A DNA stretch of 64,000 nucleotides from Haloferax gibbonsii ATCC 33959 (lineage in GTDB: Archaea; Halobacteriota; Halobacteria; Halobacteriales; Haloferacaceae). A program made the position numbers and the translations under genes. The first letter of the stretch is position 1. Every line of letters starts with the position of its first letter. The stretch covers positions 164,642-228,641 of the forward strand of contig NZ_AOLJ01000014.1 in NCBI RefSeq assembly GCF_000336775.1, read 5' to 3'. The notes below the pieces were generated by a model, which had not been told where the DNA came from, did not search any database, and saw only the letters and a program-made list of their open reading frames with translations. Below are positions 53,648 through 61,548 of this stretch, piece after piece.

Positions 53648-54139
53648 ATGTCCACATCCACACGTTTCGTCTCGTTGTTCCTCGCCGTCGCGCTCGTCGC
53701 GGTGGCCGCGTCCGCCCCGGTGTTCGCACAGGAGTCCGAGACGCCGAGCGACGAGGAGATGCAACAGCTCCTCGAAGAGGGCGTCGCGCTGTACAACGAC
53801 AACGTCGAACAGCTCGACGTCTCGTTCGCCCGAAGCCTCATCGCGGGGAAGACGGTGAACGTCTACGTCGAAGACGGCGACGAGACGCACGTGTTCTCGG
53901 CGTCGGTGCAAGACGACATGCGCATCGACGACATCTCGACCGGTCCCAACGACGAGGCGTCGACCCGAATCACGACGGACCGACAGACCCTCGAAACCAT
54001 CGCCGACTCGTCTGACCCGCTCGCCGAGGTTCAAGACGCTCTCGCCGACGATCGCATCCGCGTCTCCGGCGAACGGGGTCACCCCGTCGACCAGGTCGTC
54101 TGGACCGTCGCCAACACGTTCAAGGGCTTCTTCCTCTGA
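53648..54139 (+). CDS. Secreted protein with possible SCP2-like domain
   Basis: A 163-residue protein with a Sec-type signal peptide (STRFVSLFLAVALVAVAASAPVFAQ, with AQE as a likely cleavage point). The mature part has a strand-rich domain ending with STRITTDRQTLETIADSSDPLAEVQDALADDRIRVSG-like units, whose layout (Thr/Asp strand, helix, helix, strand) recalls SCP2 lipid-binding domains. This resemblance is by eye only. The in-frame ATG at 53618 is less likely since it would break the signal peptide. Confidence 0.65.
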   Translation: MSTSTRFVSLFLAVALVAVAASAPVFAQESETPSDEEMQQLLEEGVALYNDNVEQLDVSFARSLIAGKTVNVYVEDGDETHVFSASVQDDMRIDDISTGPNDEASTRITTDRQTLETIADSSDPLAEVQDALADDRIRVSGERGHPVDQVVWTVANTFKGFFL

Positions 54140-54231
54140 ACACGGGCAGAACCGAACTTCGTCCGACCCCGTCTTTTCTCCGCGTCATCGCGTCCGTAAC
54201 CCACTTTGCCGCCTCTCCCGTCTCTCCGTCG

Positions 54232-55473
54232 ATGACGTTCACGCGAACGGTCGAACTCGACGGCCACATCATCGACTCGGGGATGATGCAACAGGCCATG
54301 GGCATCGTGATGGACCTCGGGGGGGACTTCGACGTCGAGCAGTTCGACGTCGGCCGGCAGAAAGACGAGACCTCCTACTGCCGGATGTCGGTGTCCGCGG
54401 ACGACCGCGAGACCCTCCAGGAGATACTGCACGAACTCCACCAAATCGGCGCGAACCTCACGGACCCCGTCGACGCCCGCGTCGAGGCCTCGCCGGCCGA
54501 CCGGGTCGTCCCCGTGGGCTTTTATTCGACGACGAACCACCCGACCGACGTTCGGTATCAAGGCGAGTGGCTCCCGGTCGAGGACATCGAGATGGACTGC
54601 GCGATAGTCATCGAGGAGACCGAAACCGGGCCGCGCGCCTACACGAAGGTACTCAACGGCATCGAGGAGGGCGACCTCGTCGTCACCGACGAGGCGGGGA
54701 TTCGCGTCAAGCCGCCGGAACGGCCCCGCGACGCCTCCGGTCCCTTCGGGTTCATGCAGGGCGGCGTCTCCTCGGAGCGACCCTCGGAGTCGCTCATCGG
54801 CGAGGTGGCCGACGCGCTCCGCGAGACGAAGGCAGACGGCGGGAACGTCCTCGTCGTCGCCGGGCCGGCGCTCATCCACTCGGGCGGCGGCGACGCGCTC
54901 GCAGAACTCGTCCGCGAGGGCTACGTGGACATGATTTCCGCCGGCAACGGCTTCGCCACCCACGACATCGAACGCGGGCTGTACGGCACCTCACTCGGGA
55001 TGGACATGGAGACGATGGAACACCCCCGAAAGGGCCACAAACACCACATCTACACCATCAGCGAGGTCATCCGCGCCGGCGGCATCGCCGAGGCCGTCGA
55101 GGAGGGACTCATCAAAGAGGGCGTGATGTACGAGTGCGTGAAAAACGACGTGCCGTACGTCCTCGCGGGGTCGATTCGGGACGACGGCCCGCTTCCCGAC
55201 ACCATCACCGACACCATCGAGGCGCAGAACGCCATCCGCGAGCAGGCCCACCGCGCCGACATGGTGCTCATGCTCTCGACGCTCCTGCACTCGGTCGCCG
55301 TCGGGAACTGCCTGCCCTCGACGGCGAAGACCGTCTGCGTGGACATCAACCCCGCGACCGTCACGCAACTGCTCGACCGCGGCTCCTCGCAGGCCATCGG
55401 CATGGTCACGGACATCGGGACGTTCGTGCCGACGCTCGCCGAGAAGGTGCTCGAAGCGGACGGCGAGAACTGA
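54232..55473 (+). CDS. LOR/SDH-domain protein, archaeal ornithine cyclodeaminase type (TIGR00300-like)
   Basis: A 413-residue protein of the archaeal group sharing a conserved region with the lysine-ketoglutarate reductase/saccharopine dehydrogenase bifunctional enzyme. The N-terminal part (TRTVELDGHIIDSGMMQQAM; ILHELHQIGANLTDP) is the LOR/SDH domain, and the C-terminal part is an NAD-binding Rossmann region (NVLVVAGPALIHSGGGDALAEL; DMISAGNGFATHDIERGLYGTSLGM in parts). From family knowledge, members convert ornithine to proline; here that is inference. Its weak upstream element is ACTTTGCC. Confidence 0.82.
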   Translation: MTFTRTVELDGHIIDSGMMQQAMGIVMDLGGDFDVEQFDVGRQKDETSYCRMSVSADDRETLQEILHELHQIGANLTDPVDARVEASPADRVVPVGFYSTTNHPTDVRYQGEWLPVEDIEMDCAIVIEETETGPRAYTKVLNGIEEGDLVVTDEAGIRVKPPERPRDASGPFGFMQGGVSSERPSESLIGEVADALRETKADGGNVLVVAGPALIHSGGGDALAELVREGYVDMISAGNGFATHDIERGLYGTSLGMDMETMEHPRKGHKHHIYTISEVIRAGGIAEAVEEGLIKEGVMYECVKNDVPYVLAGSIRDDGPLPDTITDTIEAQNAIREQAHRADMVLMLSTLLHSVAVGNCLPSTAKTVCVDINPATVTQLLDRGSSQAIGMVTDIGTFVPTLAEKVLEADGEN

Positions 55474-55550
55474 GCGGGTCGCTCGCGGTTCGCCCCGCGC
55501 CGCCCCGTCTGACGTGTCTATTATGACCCCGGGTGGCCTCTCTGTCCTGT

Positions 55551-56279
55551 ATGCAACCCACAGCAGCGCGAGTGCTTCTCGCGGCACTCATGGTTCTCCT
55601 CGCCGGGTGCGGAGGCGGCGTCGGCGGCGACGCCACGACCGCGACCGACGCATCGACGGGTGCGACAGACGCGACCGCGACAGCCACCGACGGCGAATCG
55701 GCCGACCAGAGCGGCGACGGCGACGCCGAACGGTCCTCGTTTTCGTTCAACGGGACGTGGGACCAGCGGTACCGGACCGGGCAGTACTACCGCTACGACA
55801 TCACGAGTCCGAGCATCGACGGCACCGCCACCTACGAGTGGGAGGTCGTCTCCGCGACCGACGACGAGGTGACGATTCGGACGAAACTGGTCACGCCCAA
55901 CACGACGAGCGAGCAGACCGTGAGCGCGCCGCCGGACGAGATTTACGGCGAACTCGCCGGAAGCCCGTCGGGCTCGGTCGCTACCATCGGCTTCGACTCG
56001 CCGTACTACAGCGGGGTCGACGGCGAGACGCTCCGCGTCGGCGACGGCTGGGAAGCCTCGGGCGAAAACGGCAACGTGAGCTTCAAAGTCGAGGAGATAT
56101 CCACCTACGCCGGCCTGGAGTGCGCGAACTTCGTCGTCCGGACGAACGGGAGCGTCTTCTGGGAGAGCTGCGTCACGCCGGAGAGCCCGCTGCCGGGCTA
56201 CATGGCGTTCTACGAGGAGGAAGGCGACGAAGAGCCCGCGTTCGAGATGGTACTCGTCGAGTACCGAGCCGGAGACTAA
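55551..56279 (+). CDS. Predicted lipoprotein of unknown function
   Basis: A 242-residue exported protein: a hydrophobic N terminus ending in the lipobox LLAGC (Cys near residue 19), a Thr/Ala/Asp-rich linker, and a strand-rich mature domain (YRYDITSPSIDGTATYEWEV; GDGWEASGENGNVSFKVEE; CANFVVRTNGSVFWESC). Two cysteines in the last part may form a disulfide. TATTATGA about 28 bases before ATG 55551 indicates a leaderless transcript. No known family recognised. Confidence 0.75.
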   Translation: MQPTAARVLLAALMVLLAGCGGGVGGDATTATDASTGATDATATATDGESADQSGDGDAERSSFSFNGTWDQRYRTGQYYRYDITSPSIDGTATYEWEVVSATDDEVTIRTKLVTPNTTSEQTVSAPPDEIYGELAGSPSGSVATIGFDSPYYSGVDGETLRVGDGWEASGENGNVSFKVEEISTYAGLECANFVVRTNGSVFWESCVTPESPLPGYMAFYEEEGDEEPAFEMVLVEYRAGD

Positions 56280-56309
56280 CGCGGCCGCGGTCGACCTCGG
56301 ACGCGACGA

Positions 56310-56711
56310 TTAGACTTTTTCCAGCGGGACGACCGCCATCGGGATGTTCGAGTTCAACAGCACGTCCTGTGCCGTGCTGCCGAAGACGATTTTCGAGGTC
56401 GGATTGCGCTTTCGGACGCCGATGACGATTTCGTCCGCGTCCTGTTCGTCGGCGCACTGGAGGATGTCGTCGGCGGCGTCGTTACCGCGGATGTACTGGT
56501 GAGACTCCACGTCCACGAGGTCGCCGAGACGGGAGACGACGACGTTCAGGGCGTCCTCGCCGTCGCGAACGTCCTCGCTGTCGGTCTCGTCGCCGCCGCG
56601 GTGGGAGTTGACGACGTGGAGCACGTCGCCGGCGTCGATTCGCCGGGAGAGATAGTCGCAGACTTCGGCGCTGGTGTGGACCGAGTTCGTCCCGATAACG
56701 TATGTTGCCAT
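56310..56711 (-). CDS. Universal stress protein (UspA family), short
   Basis: A 133-residue UspA-fold protein beginning with ATYVIGTNSVHTSAEVCDYL. The helix-strand core contains the UspA end motif EIVIGVRKRNPTSKIVFGSTAQDVLLNSNIPMAVVP in sections, where the G-x2-G-x8-G(S/T) nucleotide-binding pattern is only partly kept. A well-formed TATA box precedes it. It may be an ATP-independent type. Confidence 0.85.
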   Translation of the reverse strand: MATYVIGTNSVHTSAEVCDYLSRRIDAGDVLHVVNSHRGGDETDSEDVRDGEDALNVVVSRLGDLVDVESHQYIRGNDAADDILQCADEQDADEIVIGVRKRNPTSKIVFGSTAQDVLLNSNIPMAVVPLEKV

Positions 56712-56733
56712 GCCACATATCGCTACGCCGTCC

Positions 56734-56742
56734 TATAAAAAT
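56734..56742 (-). promoter_or_regulatory. Strong TATA box of the uspA-like gene
   Basis: ATTTTTATA on the minus strand, centred 27 bases before ATG 56711; one of the clearest TATA boxes in the window. Confidence 0.65.
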
Positions 56743-56761
56743 CCACGCCCGACCGCGCTCG

Positions 56762-56920
56762 TCAGGCCTGCTTCATCATCGCCAGCACGTCGTCTCTCGT
56801 CATCTGTTTCCCGTGCTCGTCGTGGGCGTGTTCCTGAATCACTTTCACGACCTCGTTTCTGTTCTCGGAGGTCACGCTGAACCCGCACGAACACGTCGCC
56901 TGTTGCATCGCCTTCGACAT
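56762..56920 (-). CDS. DUF1059 family small protein
   Basis: A 52-residue protein with CSCGF near the N terminus and a helix (RNEVVKVIQEHAHDEHGKQ) followed by TRDDVLAMMKQ. This is the layout of DUF1059, whose function is unknown. Cys9 and Cys11 with His residues could bind metal. ATG 56920 is preferred over the earlier in-frame start because it opens the domain normally and a TTTGCTC element lies about 28 bases upstream. Confidence 0.75.
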   Translation of the reverse strand: MSKAMQQATCSCGFSVTSENRNEVVKVIQEHAHDEHGKQMTRDDVLAMMKQA

Positions 56921-57070
56921 GGCAGCAGAGATAGGCGCCCCGAGAGCAAAGCGTGTGTTCACACTCGTCGTGACACTCCCGCTGACGGGCGAGTCCCCGC
57001 GGCCGCGGTGTCTCTATGGCCGCGGCGTCGCCGTTGTGTCGCCCGCTCCGCCGACCCATCGGGGACAAAA

Positions 57071-57076
57071 CATATA
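57071..57076 (+). promoter_or_regulatory. Predicted TATA box of the PGF-CTERM protein gene
   Basis: CATATA, centred 27 bases before ATG 57101, consistent with a leaderless transcript. Confidence 0.55.
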
Positions 57077-57100
57077 CCCGGCCGTAAATGTCAGTCGGGT

Positions 57101-58108
57101 ATGGAAAGAAACGCCCTCCTCACCGCCGGGGCGGTCGGCGTCGTCGTCGTGGCGCTCGTCGCCGCCGCCGTGGTTCCGGGGGTCGTCGCGGACCCGACCG
57201 ACGACGGCCCCGTCCGACCCGGGCCGGTAGACGTCGCCGGCGTCTCCATCGCGGCCGGACAGGCGACGGGGGAGACGGTCACGCTCGAAATCGAGACGCG
57301 CATCGACCACCGAGGAAATCCCACGCAGAACGTGAGCGTCCTCGTCCGCGCCGTCGACGCCGAGTCGGGGCTGTTGACGACGACGCAGGAACTCGACGTC
57401 GGGACGCTCTCGAAGACGGGTGAGGTGGCGACGACGACCAACCTCACGGTCCCCCGCGAGGGCGGCTACGACATCGAGGTCGTCCTCTACAGCGACGACG
57501 AGCGGGTCGACCAGGCGCGAAAGAGCGTCCGCGGCGTCTCGGCCATCAAGCCGCCGTACCTCCGGTCGACCACCTCGTTCACCGACAGCGAGGCGCTCCC
57601 GCCCGTCTCTTTCGCCGTCGCCGAGGCCGGCGAGGACCGGACGACGCTCGACCTGACGGCGACGCTGACGAACGCCGGCGACGACCCGGCCGAGGACCTC
57701 TCGGTGATGTTCGTCCTCCGGCAGGCCGAATCGAACATCGTGGCCTCCCGGACGACGGTCGACGCGGGGACCATCGCGGCCGGCCGAACCGAGACGGTGG
57801 ACGCGTCGGCGAGCGTCCCGAACGACTACAACTACTACATCGACGCCGTGTTGCTCCGCGACGGGGTCGTCATCGACACCGCCCGCGGCGCGGCGAACCT
57901 GAACCCAACGAGGACGATTAGCGTGAACCAGACCAGAGAGGACGTGGAACTCCGCGTCGAAGACTTCGAGAACGGCGACGGCGACGTGCCGCAGCGAACC
58001 GACTACGAGCAGACCGAGACCTCCTCGCAGGCACCCGGCTTCGGGCCGATAGTGGCGGTCGTGGGACTGCTCGCGGCCGTCTTCGCCGCCCGGAGGTGGT
58101 CGAAATGA
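57101..58108 (+). CDS. PGF-CTERM-anchored surface protein (DUF7490-like)
   Basis: A 335-residue exported protein. An N-terminal hydrophobic signal (ALLTAGAVGVVVVALVAAAVV) is followed by two immunoglobulin-like CARDB-type repeats, about residues 40-150 (VTLEIETRIDHRGNPTQNVSV) and 165-280 (TTLDLTATLTNAGDDPAEDLSV). The C terminus APGFGPIVAVVGLLAAVFAARRW is a PGF-CTERM signal: PGF motif, hydrophobic helix, basic end. From established knowledge this marks processing and lipid attachment by archaeosortase ArtA. The stop overlaps the next ATG. Asn-x-Thr/Ser sites suggest glycosylation. Confidence 0.85.
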   Translation: MERNALLTAGAVGVVVVALVAAAVVPGVVADPTDDGPVRPGPVDVAGVSIAAGQATGETVTLEIETRIDHRGNPTQNVSVLVRAVDAESGLLTTTQELDVGTLSKTGEVATTTNLTVPREGGYDIEVVLYSDDERVDQARKSVRGVSAIKPPYLRSTTSFTDSEALPPVSFAVAEAGEDRTTLDLTATLTNAGDDPAEDLSVMFVLRQAESNIVASRTTVDAGTIAAGRTETVDASASVPNDYNYYIDAVLLRDGVVIDTARGAANLNPTRTISVNQTREDVELRVEDFENGDGDVPQRTDYEQTETSSQAPGFGPIVAVVGLLAAVFAARRWSK

Positions 58109-58470
58109 GCGACGAGACGCCGACGGAGACAGCGCAGTCGACGACCGACGAGCCACCGACCGCCGACGATGACGCGTCCGGGGTGGACAGGCTTCGAGAG
58201 CCCACCCCGGAGCCGACCGACGAGGAAGAAAGCGAGAACCGGGAGTTCGCGGAGCGGATGCGACGCTACCTCGACTACGCGGTCCTCGCGGGGCTGCTGT
58301 TGCTCGCGCTCATCGCGGCGTTACAGTTCTACCTCAACGCCAGCCAGACCATCACGACGTGGGTGAACCCCGAGTACCGCGCGCCGTTCCAAGCGGCGTT
58401 CAACCTCGTGTTGCTCCTCGGGGCGGCGCTCGGCGTCTCGGTCCAGCTTCGCCGACTGGCGAGCGACTGA
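58105..58470 (+). CDS. Two-helix membrane protein coupled to the PGF-CTERM protein
   Basis: A 121-residue protein: an acidic, Thr/Glu-rich N-terminal half of ~55 residues, then two membrane helices (YAVLAGLLLLALIAALQFY and AFNLVLLLGAALGVSVQL). The ATGA overlap with the preceding gene implies co-translation, so the two proteins probably act together at the cell surface. The family is haloarchaeal and without known function. Confidence 0.72.
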   Translation: MSDETPTETAQSTTDEPPTADDDASGVDRLREPTPEPTDEEESENREFAERMRRYLDYAVLAGLLLLALIAALQFYLNASQTITTWVNPEYRAPFQAAFNLVLLLGAALGVSVQLRRLASD

Positions 58471-58533
58471 GCGGTTGCCGAGCTACCTCTCACCACACAC
58501 ACAGTTTTCAGGCCGCCGCCCGAGTCGTGGGAT

Positions 58534-59844
58534 ATGAACTTTCTCTTCGTGTCGGCGGACGCCGCGCTCATCACCGACCTCGCGTGGCAGGTCCACAGGG
58601 AGGGCCACGACGTTCGGTACTACATCGAGGCCGAGCGCGACAAAGAGATCGGCGACGGCTTCGTCCCGAAGACCGACGACTGGCGCGCGGAGGTCGAGTG
58701 GGCCGACGTGACCGTCTTCGACGACATCTGGGTCGGCTCCGACATCGGCACCGGCGCGCTGGCGCAGGAACTCCGCGAGGAGGGACACGCCGTCGTCGGC
58801 GGGACGCCCAACACCGACCGCCTCGAAGAGGACCGCGGCTACGCGATGGACGTACTGGAGTCCCACGGCGTGAACACGGTCGAACAGCGCGTCTTCCACG
58901 ACTTCGACGAGGGTATCGAGTACGTCCGGCGGAACCGCGCCCCCTACGTCATCAAGCCGCTCGGCGAGGTGCAGAACGTCAAGCGCCTCCTCTACGTCGG
59001 CAACGAGGACGACGGCAGCGACGTGGTCGAGGTGCTCCGCGCGTACAAGCAGGCGTGGGGCCACCGCATGAAGGGCTTTCAGCTCCAGCGGAAGGTCGAA
59101 GGCGTCGAAATCGCCGTCTGCGGCTTCTTCAACGGGGAGACGTTCGTCGACCCGGTGAACTTCAACTTCGAGCACAAGAAGCTCTTTCCGGGCAACATCG
59201 GCCCCTCGACCGGCGAGATGGGCACGTCGATGTTCTGGGCCGGGCGGAACCGGCTGTTCGAGGAGACGCTGGGTCGGCTCGAACCGTGGCTCGCCGAGGA
59301 GGGCTACGTCGGGAGCATCGACATCAACTGCATCGTCAACGAACACGGCATCTATCCGCTGGAGTTCACGCCGCGGTTCGGCTACCCGACGATTACGCTC
59401 CAAGAGGAGTCCTTCGAGTCGTCGACGGCGCAGTTCTTCTACGACCTCGCCCACGGCAACGACCCCGAGCTATCGGTCCACGGCGGCTACCAAATCGCGG
59501 TCCGCATCGTCCTGCCGCCGTTTCCCTTCACCGACGAGAAGACCTACGACGAGAACTCGCGGAACGCGGCGGTCGTCTTCGAGACCGACAGCCGCGAGGG
59601 CGTCCACATCGAGGACGCGAAACTCGTCGACGGGCAGTGGCGCGCCGCCGGCGAAAGCGGCATCCCGCTCGTCGTCACCGGGAAGGGCGAGACGATGCAG
59701 GAGGCGAGAAAACGGGCGTACGACCGCGTCGACGACATCGTCATCCCGAACCTGTACTACCGCGACGACATCGGCGAGCGCTGGGTAGACGGCGACGGCG
59801 ACCGACTGCTCGCGTGGGGCTACCTCGGGCCGGCCGGCGAGTAG
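58534..59844 (+). CDS. PurD-like ATP-grasp protein
   Basis: A 436-residue protein with PurD organisation: an N-terminal Rossmann part (NFLFVSADAALITDLAWQV), an ATP-grasp middle (APYVIKPLGEVQNVKRLLYVG; GSIDINCIVNEHGIYPLEFTPRFGYPT) and the C-terminal PurD domain (GETMQEARKRAYDRVDDI, YYRDDIGERW). It lacks the hallmark GPxKxAAxLEGSK loop and the DGLAAGKGV stretch of genuine glycinamide ribonucleotide synthetase, so the amine acceptor is probably not the normal PurD substrate. A GTTTTCAG element lies 28 bases before ATG 58534. Confidence 0.78.
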   Translation: MNFLFVSADAALITDLAWQVHREGHDVRYYIEAERDKEIGDGFVPKTDDWRAEVEWADVTVFDDIWVGSDIGTGALAQELREEGHAVVGGTPNTDRLEEDRGYAMDVLESHGVNTVEQRVFHDFDEGIEYVRRNRAPYVIKPLGEVQNVKRLLYVGNEDDGSDVVEVLRAYKQAWGHRMKGFQLQRKVEGVEIAVCGFFNGETFVDPVNFNFEHKKLFPGNIGPSTGEMGTSMFWAGRNRLFEETLGRLEPWLAEEGYVGSIDINCIVNEHGIYPLEFTPRFGYPTITLQEESFESSTAQFFYDLAHGNDPELSVHGGYQIAVRIVLPPFPFTDEKTYDENSRNAAVVFETDSREGVHIEDAKLVDGQWRAAGESGIPLVVTGKGETMQEARKRAYDRVDDIVIPNLYYRDDIGERWVDGDGDRLLAWGYLGPAGE

Positions 59845-59863
59845 TCGATTCGTCGGGAGTCGA

Positions 59864-60685
59864 TTAGTTGAGCACCAGCCACGCGGCGAAGACGGCGAGG
59901 CCGCCGACGCCGGTGCTCAGCGCGGCGTGGACTCGGAGGCGGTCGAGTATCGCGTGGGCGTGGTCGTCTTCGACCGACAGCAGTTCGTGAATCTCGCTAC
60001 CGATTTCACAGCGCGGGAGGAAGTCCATGGCGACGTGGAGGAAGACGCCGGAAGCGAAGCCGAAGACGAGCCCGCGGAAGGCGCCGGTCGCCGGAAGCGA
60101 GACGGCGCTTGAGACGATGGCGGCGATGCCGAGGCCCGCCGCGGGGAGGAGAAGCGGGGCGACCGACTCACCTCGTCCCGAGAGCCGGCGGGCGGCGGCG
60201 TAGCCGGCCGGTCCCTTGTGGGAGACGATGGCGAGGCCGAGACCGACGCCCACGTCGATGTTCCCGTAGACGATGCCGATAATCGCGCCCGCGGACACCG
60301 CGTGCGCCGAGAGTTCGGCCACGGTGCGGTCGATGGGCAGGTCCATGTGGGCGAAGCGGTGGCCGACGGTGTGGGCGGCGAAGCCGACGAGGATACCGAA
60401 CGCGATGCCGAAGCCACCGAACTGGGGGTGGTGACCGAGCGCCTGCGGGACCAGAAACACCGCGGCGCTCGTCACCATCGCGCCGCTGGCGAGACCGTAG
60501 CCCCAGACGAGCCCCTCGGCGTGTTCGGCCCGGCTGCGCGCGCCGAACGGTGCGGCGAGGGCCATCGCGCCGAAAGCGGCCCACGAGACGATAAGGAGGT
60601 TCCGCGCCTCGGCGCTCGCGGCGTACGCGGAGAGCGCGACGAGTGCCACGACGCTCCCCACGCCGATGGCCGTCGAACGGTTCAT
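59864..60685 (-). CDS. ZIP family metal transporter
   Basis: A 273-residue membrane protein with about eight hydrophobic segments. The ZIP metal-site region is visible as ELSAHAVSAGAIIGIV in the fourth segment and AIVSHKGPAGYAAA in the fifth, where His and the HKxP run replace the more usual HNxxDG and HExPHE forms. A His/Asp-containing loop (GHHPQFGG) sits between the earlier helices. It probably imports a divalent metal. Minus-strand TTATTAATC (about 60706-60714), 25 bases before ATG 60685, supports leaderless transcription. Confidence 0.82.
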   Translation of the reverse strand: MNRSTAIGVGSVVALVALSAYAASAEARNLLIVSWAAFGAMALAAPFGARSRAEHAEGLVWGYGLASGAMVTSAAVFLVPQALGHHPQFGGFGIAFGILVGFAAHTVGHRFAHMDLPIDRTVAELSAHAVSAGAIIGIVYGNIDVGVGLGLAIVSHKGPAGYAAARRLSGRGESVAPLLLPAAGLGIAAIVSSAVSLPATGAFRGLVFGFASGVFLHVAMDFLPRCEIGSEIHELLSVEDDHAHAILDRLRVHAALSTGVGGLAVFAAWLVLN

Positions 60686-60760
60686 ATTGTGAACGAACTG
60701 GTTCTGATTAATAAGGGGCGCGGTTCCGGCGGGATGGGGGAGTCGAAGCGGCGAGAACCC

Positions 60761-61453
60761 TCACCGCGTCGCTTTCTTCCAGGCTCTGAGGTCCGCGATG
60801 TCGCCGTCGAACTCGGCGGGGTCGGCGTCGGTCGCCGCCCAGACGAACAGGTCGGCCACGTCGTCGGGGGCGCGGCCCTGCCCGCCGGTGAGGTCGGTGG
60901 CGACGAGGCCGGGGTCGACGACCGTCACGGTCCGGTCGCAGTCGGCGGCGAACTGCCGGACGAGCGCCTCGGCGGCCGCCTTGGAGACGGCGTACGCCCC
61001 CATTCCCGGCTTCGCCTCGCGGGCGATAGAGCCGGAGGGGACGAGGATCCGACCGTCGTCGGCCATGTGCGGGAGCGCCTCTTTGACCGCCGCGAAGACG
61101 CCGCGGACGTTGGTTCGGAGGGTGTCGTCGAACGCCGCGTAGGACTCCTCGGGCGCGGGCATCTCGCCGGGCGTGCCGTGGGCGACCGCCGCGTTGGCGA
61201 CGAGCACGTCGATGCGCCCGCCGGCGCGGGCCGCCGTCTCTATCAGGCGCTCCATGTCGAGTTCGTCGCGCACGTCGGCGCGGACGGCGCTCGCGGTCCC
61301 GCCGCCGGCCTCGATGTCGTCGACGACCGACTGGAGGGCGTCGTCGTCGCGGGCGCAGGCGACGACCGTCGCGCCGGCGCGACCGAGGGCGCGCGCGACC
61401 GCCGCGCCGATTCCCGAACTCGCACCCGTGACCACCGCGGTGGTGTCGTTCAT
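60761..61453 (-). CDS. Short-chain dehydrogenase/reductase
   Basis: A 230-residue classical SDR: TGASSGIGAAVARALG at the N terminus, NAAV after strand 4, a catalytic serine in VPSGSIA, and YAVSKAA (Tyr/Lys). The C-terminal GLVATDLTGG is typical of 3-oxoacyl reductase-like SDRs. The ACARDDD after strand 2 could favour NADP(H). Substrate unknown. A GCTTTAGGC element is about 29 bases upstream of ATG 61453. Confidence 0.88.
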   Translation of the reverse strand: MNDTTAVVTGASSGIGAAVARALGRAGATVVACARDDDALQSVVDDIEAGGGTASAVRADVRDELDMERLIETAARAGGRIDVLVANAAVAHGTPGEMPAPEESYAAFDDTLRTNVRGVFAAVKEALPHMADDGRILVPSGSIAREAKPGMGAYAVSKAAAEALVRQFAADCDRTVTVVDPGLVATDLTGGQGRAPDDVADLFVWAATDADPAEFDGDIADLRAWKKATR

Positions 61454-61516
61454 GCGGGGCCGTAAGGAGGGACCGAGCCTAAAGCTACCCCCCGACGGCG
61501 GTCGATTCGGTCAGTC

Positions 61517-61524
61517 GATTTATG
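61517..61524 (+). promoter_or_regulatory. Predicted TATA element of the carotenoid cluster
   Basis: GATTTATG, centred about 29 bases before ATG 61549. It favours that start over the in-frame ATG 61522 inside the element. Confidence 0.5.
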
Positions 61525-61548
61525 TCCTCTACGTCCTTACGAACGGAC

